DNA from: Kribbella sandramycini | Lineage (GTDB): Bacteria; Actinomycetota; Actinomycetes; Propionibacteriales; Kribbellaceae | Reading direction: 5' to 3' | DNA: 64,000 nucleotides | Assembly (NCBI RefSeq): GCF_013131805.1 | Contig: NZ_JABJRC010000009.1 | Span: 368,917 to 432,916, forward strand | In this document: piece after piece, positions 33,235-41,529 of the stretch | Numbering within the stretch: position 1 is the first letter of the stretch | Layout of the letters: every line of letters starts with the position of its first letter | Notes under the pieces: generated by a model | What the model saw: the letters and a program-made list of their open reading frames with translations, nothing else | Databases searched by the model: none | What the model was told of the DNA's origin: nothing | Position numbers and translations under genes: made by a program

Positions 33235-33240
33235 CCACGC

Positions 33241-34629
33241 ATGGTTGACGTTGCGGCGATCTTCAAGGCGTACGACGTTCGCGGGGTGGTCCCGGAGCAG
33301 CTGGACGAGTCGGTGGCCCGGGCGACCGGGGCGGCGTTCGTCGAGGTGCTGGACGTGCTCGCCGGTGCCGGGGCGGTCGTGGTCGGGTACGACATGCGGC
33401 CGTCCAGCCCCGGGTTGGCGGCGGCGTTCGCCGAAGGCGTGGCGAGCACCGGGGCCGACGTGATCATGATCGGGCTGGCGTCGACCGACCAGTTGTACTT
33501 CGCGTCCGGCCGACTGAACCTGCCGGGCGCGATGTTCACCGCGAGCCACAACCCGGCGCAGTACAACGGCATCAAGCTGTGCCGGGCCGGCGCCGCGCCG
33601 GTCGGGGCCGACTCCGGGCTGCGCGATATCGCCGACCTGGTCGAGAAGGCGCTCGTCGAGGGGCCGGCGACGACCGCCGTCCCCGGCAAGATCCGCGAGA
33701 AGGACCTGCTGACGGCGTACGCCGACCACCTGCACGACCTGGTCGACCTGACCAAGATCCGGCCGCTCAAGGTCGTCGTGGACGCCGGGAACGGGATGGG
33801 CGGGCACACGGTGCCGGCCGTGTTCGCGTCCGGTCCGGTCGAGATCGTGCCGATGTACTTCGAGCTGGACGGCAGCTTCCCGAACCACGAGGCGAACCCG
33901 CTCGACCCGAAGAACCTGGTCGACCTGCAGGCCAAGGTGCGTGAGCTCGGCGCCGACCTCGGCCTCGCCTTCGACGGCGACGCCGACCGCTGCTTCGTGG
34001 TCGACGAGAAGGGCGACCCGGTTTCGCCGTCCGCGATCACCGGCGCGGTCGCCGTCCGCGAGCTGGCCAAACACCCGGGCGCGACCATCCTCTTCAACCT
34101 GATCACCTCCAAGGCAGTGCCGGAGCTGGTCGCGGAGCACGGCGGCGTCGCGGTGCGGACGCGGGTCGGGCACTCCAACATCAAGCAGAAGATGGCCGAG
34201 ACGGATGCCGTGTTCGGCGGTGAGCACTCGGCGCACTACTACTTCAAGGACTTCTGGCGGGCCGACACCGGCATGCTGGCCGCACTGCACGTGCTGGCCG
34301 CGCTGGGTGAGCAGAGCAAGCCGGCCAGCGAGCTGTTCGCCGTGTACGAGCGCTACGTCGCGTCCGGCGAGCTGAACAACACGGTCGACGACGCGGCGGC
34401 GACCGTCGCGGCGATCGAGGACACCTACGGCGACCAGGAGGGCATCGAGCTGGACCGCCTGGACGGCTTGACGGTGTCGGCGGCAGAGTGGTGGTTCAAC
34501 GTCCGTGTCTCGAACACCGAGCCGCTGCTGCGGCTGAACGTCGAGGCGGCGGACCGGGCCACCATGGAGCGCGTCCGCGACGAAGTACTGGCCCTGATCA
34601 CCGGTAGCCCGGTGAAGAAGGAGAACTGA
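33241..34629 (+). CDS. manB: Phosphomannomutase/phosphoglucomutase
   Basis: 462 residues; interconverts mannose-6-P and mannose-1-P (and perhaps glucose phosphates). The phosphoserine loop TASHNP has Ser102; the metal loop FDGDADR has Asp245, 247 and 249; the phosphate-binding SNTEPLLRLNVE lies near the C-terminus. The length is typical of bacterial alpha-D-phosphohexomutases. First gene of an operon with trm112, a SIS-type protein and manA. Together with manC at 20 kb it completes the route to GDP-mannose. Confidence 0.9.
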   Translation: MVDVAAIFKAYDVRGVVPEQLDESVARATGAAFVEVLDVLAGAGAVVVGYDMRPSSPGLAAAFAEGVASTGADVIMIGLASTDQLYFASGRLNLPGAMFTASHNPAQYNGIKLCRAGAAPVGADSGLRDIADLVEKALVEGPATTAVPGKIREKDLLTAYADHLHDLVDLTKIRPLKVVVDAGNGMGGHTVPAVFASGPVEIVPMYFELDGSFPNHEANPLDPKNLVDLQAKVRELGADLGLAFDGDADRCFVVDEKGDPVSPSAITGAVAVRELAKHPGATILFNLITSKAVPELVAEHGGVAVRTRVGHSNIKQKMAETDAVFGGEHSAHYYFKDFWRADTGMLAALHVLAALGEQSKPASELFAVYERYVASGELNNTVDDAAATVAAIEDTYGDQEGIELDRLDGLTVSAAEWWFNVRVSNTEPLLRLNVEAADRATMERVRDEVLALITGSPVKKEN

Positions 34630-34632
34630 CCC

Positions 34633-34839
34633 ATGGCAGTCAATCTGGACCCCGACCTGCTGAGCATCCTGGTCTGCCCGAAGTGCCGCTCGGAGTTCCG
34701 GGTGGACGACGAGGCGAACGAGCTGGTCTGCACCAACACCGGCTGCGCCCTGGCGTACCCGGTGCGTGACGACATCCCGGTGCTGCTGATCGACGAGGCG
34801 CGGGACACCCGCACCGAGGAGACCGCGAGCCAGGCATGA
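34633..34839 (+). CDS. Trm112-family zinc protein (UPF0434)
   Basis: 68 residues. Four cysteines, C15-x2-C18 and C33-x4-C38, form a zinc ribbon; the VRDDIPVLLIDEA tail is typical of the family. In eukaryotes and archaea Trm112 activates SAM methyltransferases; the bacterial role is less clear. It lies three bases after manB and overlaps the next gene by ATGA, the usual actinobacterial arrangement between manB and manA. Confidence 0.85.
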   Translation: MAVNLDPDLLSILVCPKCRSEFRVDDEANELVCTNTGCALAYPVRDDIPVLLIDEARDTRTEETASQA

Positions 34840-35912
34840 GCGCTTTCGACGACTCGCGGCTGGACGACCCGGCCGCGTTGCAGGCGACCGATCACCTGCT
34901 GCGGCGGCTCGCCATGGCCGGTGCGCGGGTGCGGGCCGAGCTGGAGGCGGCGGACGACGTACTGTCCGGGCTCGACTCCGACGGCTTCCGGCCGCGGGCC
35001 ATCGTGGCTGCCGGTCGCGATGCGCGGCTGGTGCGGGCAGTGCTGGAGCCGGTGTGCCCGGTTCCGTTCGTTGCCTGGCCTGGGCCGGGTCTGCCGGGCT
35101 GGGCTGGTCCGTTGGACCTCGTCATCGTGCTGGGTGGCCAGTCCGAGGACAACGACGCCGTGTCGGCTGCTGCCGAGGCCGCCCGCCGCGGCTGCGGTCT
35201 GATGGTCGCCGCACCGGAGGACTCGCCGGTCGCGATCGCCTCGGCCGGTCTGCGGCATGCGATCCGGCTGCCGTCGCAGTCCGATGACCAGCTGGCCGCC
35301 GCCGTCGCCGTCCTGCAGGCGCTGCACCAAATGGAGCTGGGCCCGGTTGTCGACGCGAAGGCCGTTGCGGCCACGCTGGACGACGTAGCGATCGCCTGCT
35401 CGCCGAACAACGATGTCTCGTCCAACCCGGCCAAAGAGCTCGCTCTGGTGCTGGCGGATGCGCTGCCGCTGGTCTGGGGTGGCTCTGTCCTTTCCGCGCG
35501 TGCTGCCCGGCGAGTGGTCGAGGCCATCCGGCTGGCGAGCGGCCGGCCCGCTCTGGCCGCGGACGCCGGTCACCTGCTGCCGGTGCTCAACCAGCCGCCG
35601 CGCGACCTGTTCGCCGACCCGTTCGACCAGGCGGAGGAGCTGCGCCCCGCGCTGATCATCCTGGACGACGGTCTGGCCGACACTGCCGTCACCGAGACCC
35701 GCAACAAGCTCGCCACGAAGGCCGAGCGGCACGAGGTCCGCGTGCACGTCGTCAAACAGGCCGACGGGACGGACATCGCCCGGTACGCCGCTCTGACCCA
35801 ACACGGCCGGTACGCCGCGGCCTACCTCGGCATCGGCCTCGGCCGGTACGGCACTGCTGTCGACGATGCGCCGGCCGAGCCGGGCATCCCCTCGGAGGAC
35901 CCGGCGTGGTAG
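34836..35912 (+). CDS. SIS-domain protein related to bifunctional phosphoglucose/phosphomannose isomerase
   Basis: 358 residues. The sequence follows the two-lobed sugar-isomerase (SIS) fold: residues about 50-165 (with VIVLGGQSEDNDA) and a C-terminal lobe with NPAKELALVLADALPLVWGGS. It is the protein found between Trm112 and manA throughout actinobacteria and is often annotated as a PGI/PMI-like protein. The catalytic residues of true PGI/PMI cannot be confirmed by eye. A role in handling fructose-6-P or mannose-6-P is inferred from the operon. It overlaps trm112 and manA. Confidence 0.75.
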   Translation: MSAFDDSRLDDPAALQATDHLLRRLAMAGARVRAELEAADDVLSGLDSDGFRPRAIVAAGRDARLVRAVLEPVCPVPFVAWPGPGLPGWAGPLDLVIVLGGQSEDNDAVSAAAEAARRGCGLMVAAPEDSPVAIASAGLRHAIRLPSQSDDQLAAAVAVLQALHQMELGPVVDAKAVAATLDDVAIACSPNNDVSSNPAKELALVLADALPLVWGGSVLSARAARRVVEAIRLASGRPALAADAGHLLPVLNQPPRDLFADPFDQAEELRPALIILDDGLADTAVTETRNKLATKAERHEVRVHVVKQADGTDIARYAALTQHGRYAAAYLGIGLGRYGTAVDDAPAEPGIPSEDPAW

Positions 35913-37078
35913 TCCCGCTGCAGAACACGATCCGCGACTACGCCTGGGGTTCGACGACCGCGCTCCCGGCGCTGCTCGGCGTACCGGCCGACGGGAAGCC
36001 GCAGGCGGAGATGTGGATGGGCGCGCACGAGTCGGCGCCGTCCGTGCTGCCGTCGGGCGCCACCTTGTACGACGAGGTGTCGGCGTCCGCTGAGCAGGTG
36101 CTGGGTGCGGAGACGGCTGAGCGATTCGAGGGGCGCTTCCCGTTCCTGGCCAAGCTGCTGGCCGCTGGGCAGCCGCTGTCGATTCAGGCACACCCCTCGC
36201 GGGCGCAGGCGATCGACGGGTTCGCACGCGACGAAGCCGCCGGAATTCCGCGTGACGCTGGGGACCGGAACTACAAGGACGCCTGGCCGAAGCCGGAGAT
36301 CCTGGTCGCGCTGGAGCCGTTCGACGCGCTGGTCGGGTTCCGGCCGCTGGAGTCGACGGTCGCGTTGCTGGAGGCGCTGGCGCCGGTCGGGCTCGACGAC
36401 CTGACAGCTGCGCTCCGCGACGGCAAGCTGCGGGAGGCGTTCACCGACTTCATGAGCAGCGACCGGGACAGCATCCGGCCGATCGTGGCGGCTTTGGGTG
36501 AGGCCTGCGCGCAGTACGCCGGTTCGGCGTACCAGCTCGAGGTGGCGACGCTGGCGCGGCTCTGCGCCGACTTCCCGGACGACCCGGGCGTGCTGGCTGC
36601 CCTGCTGTTGAACCGGGTGCGGCTGGAGCGGTTCGACGCGGTGTATCTGCCGGCCGGGAACGTACACGCGTACCTGAGTGGGCTTGGGTTCGAGGTGATG
36701 GCGAATTCGGACAACGTGCTGCGCGGCGGGCTGACGAGTAAGCACATCGACGTCCCCGAACTGGTGTCGGTGATCGACTTCGAGCCGCTGGCCGATCCGG
36801 TGCTGACGGCGACGCCGGTCGGTGACGGAGTGTCGGCGTACGAGACGGGCTGTGAGTACTTCGCCGTCCAGCGGATCGACCTGGACGGCGGTGAACGAGT
36901 GGTCACCGGGGCCGGTCCGCGGATCGTCTGCTGTGTGGCCGGATCGGTCGAGGTCGGTGCCGGGGGCACCTATGCGGGGGTGACGTTGGCCGCCGGACAG
37001 TCGGCGTTCGCCGGAGGACCCGAAGGACCCTGTAACCTGCGTGGTTCCGGCACGGCGTTCGTCGTGTCCGCGCCCTGA
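35906..37078 (+). CDS. manA: Mannose-6-phosphate isomerase, class I
   Basis: 390 residues; converts fructose-6-P to mannose-6-P. Zinc ligands of the type I fold are visible: QAHPSRAQA (Gln and His near residue 93), the Glu of KPEILVAL, and the His of PAGNVHAYLSG. The N-terminal NTIRDYAWGS is diagnostic. GTG 35906 overlaps the SIS gene by seven bases. Final step-provider for mannose metabolism in the operon; the C-terminal ~90 residues form the expected cupin-like lobe. Confidence 0.9.
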   Translation: MVVPLQNTIRDYAWGSTTALPALLGVPADGKPQAEMWMGAHESAPSVLPSGATLYDEVSASAEQVLGAETAERFEGRFPFLAKLLAAGQPLSIQAHPSRAQAIDGFARDEAAGIPRDAGDRNYKDAWPKPEILVALEPFDALVGFRPLESTVALLEALAPVGLDDLTAALRDGKLREAFTDFMSSDRDSIRPIVAALGEACAQYAGSAYQLEVATLARLCADFPDDPGVLAALLLNRVRLERFDAVYLPAGNVHAYLSGLGFEVMANSDNVLRGGLTSKHIDVPELVSVIDFEPLADPVLTATPVGDGVSAYETGCEYFAVQRIDLDGGERVVTGAGPRIVCCVAGSVEVGAGGTYAGVTLAAGQSAFAGGPEGPCNLRGSGTAFVVSAP

Positions 37079-37110
37079 TTTTTCTTTTCTTTGCGGAGGA
37101 CCTGAACACC

Positions 37111-38070
37111 ATGGCAGGTGGCGGAACCAAGGCCGTCGTGGCGGCGTTGCTGGCGAACTCCGGGATCGCGGTCACGAAATTCGCCGCGTGGGGTCTGACC
37201 CAGTCGGCCTCGATGCTGGCCGAGGCGATCCACTCGGTCGCCGACGCGGGTAACCAGGTGCTGCTGCTGGTCGGCGGCAAACGCGCCCAGCGGCAGGCCA
37301 ACGAGCTGCACCAGTTCGGCTTCGGCCGGGAGCGGTACGTCTACTCGTTCATCGTCGCGATCGTGCTGTTCAGCGTCGGTGGTCTGTTCGCGCTGTACGA
37401 GGGCTGGCACAAGATCCACGACCCGCACGCGATCGAGAACTGGAAGTGGGTCCCGGTCGTCGTCCTGTCGGTCGCGATCATCCTGGAGACGCTGTCGTTC
37501 CGGACGGCGATCGTCGAGGCGAACAAGGTCCGCGGCCCGGTGTCGTGGTCGAAGTTCATCCGGAACGCCCGCTCGCCGGAGCTCCCGGTGATCCTGCTCG
37601 AGGACTTCGCCGCGCTCACCGGTCTGGTGCTGGCGCTGATCGGCGTCGTCCTGACGCTTGCCACCGGCAACGGAATCTTCGACGGCCTGGGCTCGATGGC
37701 GATCGGCGCGCTGCTGGTCTGCGTCGCGGTCTTCCTGGCGATCGAGATGAAGTCGCTGCTGCTCGGCGAGTCGGCCACCCGCGAGGCCCAGCAGAAGATC
37801 GTCGACGCGATCCAGAACACCCCGGGCGTGCAGCGCCTGATCCACATCAAGACCCTGCACCTGGGCCCCGAAGAGGTCCTGGTCGCCGCCAAGGTCGCCG
37901 TCGAGTCCACCGCCGACATCGCCGGCGTGGCCCAGATCATCAACGCCGCCGAGCAGGCCATCCGCGCCGCCGAGCCGATGTGCATCCACGTCTACCTCGA
38001 ACCGGATATCTACACCGAGAACTACGTCCGCGAAGACCGCCCCGCCGTCCCCGAAGCCCCCTCCCACTGA
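37111..38070 (+). CDS. Cation diffusion facilitator (CDF) family transporter
   Basis: 319 residues with about six transmembrane helices. The metal site of helix II is H41-x3-D45 (AIHSVADAGNQ), and helix V has EDFAALTG. After the membrane part there is a C-terminal cytoplasmic domain (about 225-310). The sequence belongs to the SLC30A9/ZnT9-like branch rather than the classic YiiP branch. Exports a divalent metal (Zn, Mn or Co) by proton antiport. ATG 37111 has GGAGGA nine bases upstream and follows manA by 32 bases. Confidence 0.85.
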   Translation: MAGGGTKAVVAALLANSGIAVTKFAAWGLTQSASMLAEAIHSVADAGNQVLLLVGGKRAQRQANELHQFGFGRERYVYSFIVAIVLFSVGGLFALYEGWHKIHDPHAIENWKWVPVVVLSVAIILETLSFRTAIVEANKVRGPVSWSKFIRNARSPELPVILLEDFAALTGLVLALIGVVLTLATGNGIFDGLGSMAIGALLVCVAVFLAIEMKSLLLGESATREAQQKIVDAIQNTPGVQRLIHIKTLHLGPEEVLVAAKVAVESTADIAGVAQIINAAEQAIRAAEPMCIHVYLEPDIYTENYVREDRPAVPEAPSH

Positions 38071-38079
38071 CCCATTTCC

Positions 38080-38190
38080 TGGGCCCACCCACCAACCGCA
38101 CCTCTCGCGTTTGCTGGGTGGGCCAGCCCATTTGATGGGCCAGCCAGCCGGCCGGTGGGTGGACCCACCGCGTGCGGTTGGCCAACCCGC
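38080..38190. repeat. GC-rich palindromic intergenic repeat, locus C
   Basis: Downstream of the CDF gene. Contains CGTTTGCTGGGTGGGCCAGC (38108-38127), a 9-bp inverted pair CCAACCGCA (38092-38100) with TGCGGTTGG (38173-38181), and GCCCAT-TTG-ATGGGC. It shares the TTTGCTGGGT and GGTTGGCC words with locus A at 3.2 kb. Confidence 0.7.
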
Positions 38191-38192
38191 CC

Positions 38193-38286
38193 GCTCGTGG
38201 GTCAGCTAGGGAAACGCGCTCGTGGGTCGGCTAGGGAAACGCGCTCGTGGGTCAGCTAGGGAAACGCGCTCGTGGGTCAGCTAGGG
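38193..38286. repeat. 25-bp tandem repeat, four units
   Basis: Units begin at 38193, 38218, 38243 and 38268 (the last cut to 19 bases). Core GCTCGTGGGTCAGCTAGGGA; unit 2 has one A-to-G change. It ends about 30 bases from the stop of the merR gene, in the space between convergent genes. Confidence 0.9.
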
Positions 38287-38316
38287 GAATGGGGCGGTGA
38301 GGGCTGGGGCCCCGTG

Positions 38317-38670
38317 TCAGCGGGGTTTGGGTGGGAGGACTCCGGAGCGACCGAGCCACTGGAGGGCGCGTTCCCGGTCTATCTGGGACTGGGTGGGTGG
38401 GGTGGTGAGTTTGCCGGTGCGGTAGCCGAGGTTGCGCAGGTCGGCGGCGACCGAGGGTTCGGCGAGGGCGCGGAGGGCGAAGGCGAGTGCGGCCGGGGTG
38501 ACGTCGTACCGGCGTTCGAGGTCGAGGGCCAGCTGGACGGCGGCCAGGTCCCGCTCGTCGTACTGGCGCTGGGAGCCGGCCCGGGAGTGTGGGAGCAGGC
38601 CGAGGGTCTCGCGGTAGCGCAGCATGCGGGGGGTGGTGCCCAGGCGTTTCGCGGCTTCGGTGATGCGCAT
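38317..38670 (-). CDS. MerR-family transcriptional regulator
   Basis: 117 residues. The N-terminal winged helix (1-70) has MRITEAAKRLGTTPRMLRYR and RQYDERDL, typical of MerR. The remaining ~45 residues are too short for the usual long coiled coil plus effector domain, and there are no cysteines for metal sensing. The effector is unknown. A TTGACA-N6-TGTCAA inverted repeat lies 10 bases upstream of its ATG and may be its operator. Divergent from ahcY. Confidence 0.8.
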   Translation of the reverse strand: MRITEAAKRLGTTPRMLRYRETLGLLPHSRAGSQRQYDERDLAAVQLALDLERRYDVTPAALAFALRALAEPSVAADLRNLGYRTGKLTTPPTQSQIDRERALQWLGRSGVLPPKPR

Positions 38671-38680
38671 GACGACAATC

Positions 38681-38698
38681 TTGACATTTCGGTGTCAA
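38681..38698. promoter_or_regulatory. Candidate MerR operator
   Basis: Perfect 6-bp inverted repeat TTGACA (38681-38686) and TGTCAA (38693-38698), six-base spacer, between merR and ahcY. Position favours autoregulation; control of ahcY is less likely, since ahcY starts about 95 bases away. Confidence 0.55.
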
Positions 38699-38792
38699 AA
38701 ACGCCCGTGAAGCGATCAAACCACCGTGCTCGGCCCTCTAGGCTCAGCCAGGGAACTTAGGTAGCACTCACCACAGTCTTCAGGGGAGCGGT

Positions 38793-40229
38793 ATGACGTT
38801 CGAGTACAAGGTGGCGGACCTCGGGCTGGCCGAGTTCGGCCGCAAGGAGATCCGGCTGGCCGAGCACGAGATGCCCGGCCTGATGGCGATGCGCGCGCAG
38901 TACGGCGACAGCAAGCCGCTGGCCGGCGCCCGCATCATGGGCTCGCTGCACATGACGATCCAGACCGCGGTGCTGATCGAGACGCTGACCGCGCTCGGCG
39001 CCGACGTCCGCTGGGTCTCCTGCAACATCTTCTCCACCCAGGACCACGCCGCCGCGGCGATCGTCGTCGGCCCCGAGGGTACCGTCGACAACCCGACCGG
39101 CGTCCCCGTCTTCGCCTGGAAGGGTGAGACGCTGGAGGAGTACTGGTGGTGCACCGAGCAGGCGCTGAAGTGGCCGGGTGAGCAGGGCCCGAACATGATC
39201 CTGGACGACGGCGGCGACGCCACCATGCTCGTCCACAAGGGCACCGAGTTCGAGAAGGCCGGCGCCGTGCCGGACCCGTCGACCGCGGACTCCGAGGAGT
39301 ACGCCGTCGTACTCAAGCTGCTGACCCGCACGCTCGCCGAGGACCCGCAGCTGTGGACCGGGATCGGCCAGGGCATCAAGGGCGTCACCGAGGAGACCAC
39401 CACCGGCGTCCACCGCCTGTACGAGATGCACAAGGCCGGCGCGCTGCTGTTCCCGGCGATCAACGTCAACGACTCGGTCACCAAGTCGAAGTTCGACAAC
39501 AAGTACGGCTGCCGGCACTCGCTGATCGACGGCATCAACCGCGCCACCGACGTCCTGATCGGCGGCAAGGTCGCGGTCGTGGCCGGGTACGGCGATGTCG
39601 GCAAGGGCTGCGCCGAGTCGCTGCGCGGCCAGGGCGCCCGCGTCATCGTCACCGAGATCGACCCGATCTGCGCGCTGCAGGCCGCGATGGACGGTTACCA
39701 GGTCACCACGCTGGACGACGTCGTCGGGATCGCCGACGTCTTCGTCACCACCACCGGTAACAAGGACGTCATCACCGCCGACCACATGGCGCAGATGAAG
39801 CACCAGGCGATCGTCGGCAACATCGGTCACTTCGACAACGAGATCGACATGGCCGGCCTGTACAAGACGCCGGGCGTCGAGCGGGTCAACATCAAGCCGC
39901 AGGTCGACGAGTTCCGCTTCGCGGACGGGCACACGATCATCGTGCTGTCCGAGGGGCGCCTGCTGAACCTGGGCAACGCGACGGGCCACCCGTCGTTCGT
40001 GATGTCGAACTCCTTCACCAACCAGGTGCTGGCGCAGATCGAGCTCTTCGTCCGCACGGCCGACTACCCGACCGAGGTCTACGTGCTCCCCAAGCACCTC
40101 GACGAGATGGTCGCCCGCCTGCACCTCGACGCGCTCGGCGTGAAGCTCACCGAGCTCACCAAGGAGCAGTCCTCCTACCTCGGCGTCCCGGTCGAGGGCC
40201 CGTACAAGCCGGAGCACTACCGCTACTGA
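38793..40229 (+). CDS. ahcY: S-adenosylhomocysteine hydrolase
   Basis: 478 residues; splits S-adenosylhomocysteine into adenosine and homocysteine, relieving methyltransferases of product inhibition. The NAD site is VAGYGDVGKGCAESLRGQGA-like near 265, the catalytic region NVNDSVTKSKFDNKYGC near 225-242, and the C-terminal KPEHYRY ending is the family signature. The length includes the ~40-residue insertion typical of actinobacterial enzymes. ATG 38793 has GGGGAG upstream and TAGGCT (38739-38744) as a possible -10. In the same neighbourhood as mtrAB in mycobacteria. Confidence 0.93.
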   Translation: MTFEYKVADLGLAEFGRKEIRLAEHEMPGLMAMRAQYGDSKPLAGARIMGSLHMTIQTAVLIETLTALGADVRWVSCNIFSTQDHAAAAIVVGPEGTVDNPTGVPVFAWKGETLEEYWWCTEQALKWPGEQGPNMILDDGGDATMLVHKGTEFEKAGAVPDPSTADSEEYAVVLKLLTRTLAEDPQLWTGIGQGIKGVTEETTTGVHRLYEMHKAGALLFPAINVNDSVTKSKFDNKYGCRHSLIDGINRATDVLIGGKVAVVAGYGDVGKGCAESLRGQGARVIVTEIDPICALQAAMDGYQVTTLDDVVGIADVFVTTTGNKDVITADHMAQMKHQAIVGNIGHFDNEIDMAGLYKTPGVERVNIKPQVDEFRFADGHTIIVLSEGRLLNLGNATGHPSFVMSNSFTNQVLAQIELFVRTADYPTEVYVLPKHLDEMVARLHLDALGVKLTELTKEQSSYLGVPVEGPYKPEHYRY

Positions 40230-40247
40230 GCGCTGTACAGCCTGATC

Positions 40248-40286
40248 GCGAAGGCGTCCTACCCGTCGAGGGTGGGGCGCCTTCGC
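40248..40286. terminator. Hairpin between ahcY and a convergent gene
   Basis: Perfect 9-bp outer stem GCGAAGGCG (40248-40256) with CGCCTTCGC (40278-40286), extended by an imperfect inner stem (CCTACCC with GGGTGGG). Followed by GCTGTTTCAG. Lies seven bases from the stop of the minus-strand gene and should serve both. Confidence 0.7.
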
Positions 40287-40292
40287 GCTGTT

Positions 40293-40748
40293 TCAGAGCG
40301 GGGCGACCTCGGGAAGATCCGGGATGGCGACGGACGCCGTCGTGAGGGTGAAGCGGTCGTCGGTCTCGTCGAGAGTGGCGAGCAGCCGGGTGCCGTCGGG
40401 GAGGACGACCGACCACAGGCCGGGCGGCTCGTCGTCGCTGTAGAGGACCATCGCCTGGAAGCGGGTGGCGAAGCGGAGCGCGAAGTCCGCGTGGCCGATG
40501 GGGCGGGCCCGGTCGTGATCGACGCCGACCGTGAGCGAGATCGCGAAGTGGCCCTCGACGGGTTCGTAGGTGCAGAACGTGGCGAAGACGAGGTCCGGCG
40601 GTACGTCGCGGAGTTCGGCGTCGACGCGGTCGGCGGGGGCGACGAAGAGATCGGCCTCGGGGACCGCGAAGGTGTCTCGCAGGAACGACCTCAGGTCAGG
40701 CGTCTCGACGGGGCGGGACGCGAGCAGGTCGTAGCCGTGGCCGCTCAC
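40293..40748 (-). CDS. Hypothetical protein
   Basis: 151 residues, mostly beta-rich with acidic patches; no signal, membrane helix or catalytic motif seen, and no family recognised. GTG 40748 overlaps the stop of the upstream methyltransferase gene as GTGA, so the two are co-translated. An immunity- or sensor-like role would be a guess. Confidence 0.6.
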   Translation of the reverse strand: MSGHGYDLLASRPVETPDLRSFLRDTFAVPEADLFVAPADRVDAELRDVPPDLVFATFCTYEPVEGHFAISLTVGVDHDRARPIGHADFALRFATRFQAMVLYSDDEPPGLWSVVLPDGTRLLATLDETDDRFTLTTASVAIPDLPEVAPL

Positions 40749-41491
40749 CGGATGGCGGTGAAGATGTGCTTGTCGGCTACTTGGCCGAGGACGGCGACCT
40801 CGGCGAAGCCGGCTTTGCGGAACGACTCGAGGGCGTCGGTGAGGGTGATTTCGCGACTGCGGGAGCGGTCGGCGAAGCGCCGGTCGCGCTCGGCGAGGAG
40901 GTCGGCGAAGGCGGGTTCTTCGGCGGCGGACTCCCACCAGGCGGCCCAGTCCTCGATACCGGAGGCGTGTGAGGCGGCCCAGATCTCGTCGCGCAGCTCG
41001 ACGGCGATGGCGTCGAGCCGCGGGACCTCGGTGGGGCCGAGGCGCATGGTGTCGGCGTTGACGAAGACGCCGCCGGGGCGGATCCGGCGGGCGAGCGTCT
41101 GCGCGAGGCGCTCCAGGTCAGCAGGGTCGAGCCAGTGCAGCGCCGTCGCCGAGCAGACCGCGTCGACCTGGCCTGCCAGCAGGACGACGTCCCAGCCGTC
41201 GACCCGCAGGTCCGCCTCGACGAACCGCGCGCCGGACGTCGTGTTCCGCGCCATCTCCAGCAGGAACGGGTCCAGATCGACGCCCACGACGTCGGCCCCG
41301 GGGAAGCGCGCCAGCGCCCGGCTGCTGATCGAGCCCGGCCCGCAGGCCAGGTCGACGAACCGCTCAGGCGTCCCGGTCACCCGCTCCACGATCGTGAGCA
41401 TCAGCTCGAACTGTTCGTCCCGATCCGGCAGGTAACCCGCCTGCTGCACGTCCCACCGATCAAGCCAGCCCTGCCATCCGATCCGCGACAT
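40745..41491 (-). CDS. SAM-dependent class I methyltransferase
   Basis: 248 residues. SAM-binding motif I is VDLACGPGSIS (near 46-56), the acidic VGVDLDPF follows at strand 2, and CSATALHWLD marks motif IV. It resembles the trans-aconitate/ubiquinone-type family of small-molecule methyltransferases; the substrate is unknown. ATG 41491 is chosen because the family begins close to it; ATG 41515 is also possible. Its closeness to ahcY is consistent with methyl-cycle use, but the genes are on opposite strands. Confidence 0.78.
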   Translation of the reverse strand: MSRIGWQGWLDRWDVQQAGYLPDRDEQFELMLTIVERVTGTPERFVDLACGPGSISSRALARFPGADVVGVDLDPFLLEMARNTTSGARFVEADLRVDGWDVVLLAGQVDAVCSATALHWLDPADLERLAQTLARRIRPGGVFVNADTMRLGPTEVPRLDAIAVELRDEIWAASHASGIEDWAAWWESAAEEPAFADLLAERDRRFADRSRSREITLTDALESFRKAGFAEVAVLGQVADKHIFTAIR

Positions 41492-41529
41492 GGTCGCAAC
41501 AGTACCCACGCCCATGGACAGTAGAACGG

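Noticed and set aside
38193..38286. CRISPR array or origin iterons
   Set aside because: Units directly abut with no spacers, and no replication initiator gene is nearby.
38671..38792. S-adenosylhomocysteine riboswitch before ahcY
   Set aside because: The leader after the likely -10 is only about 40-50 bases and I could not fold the conserved core in it.
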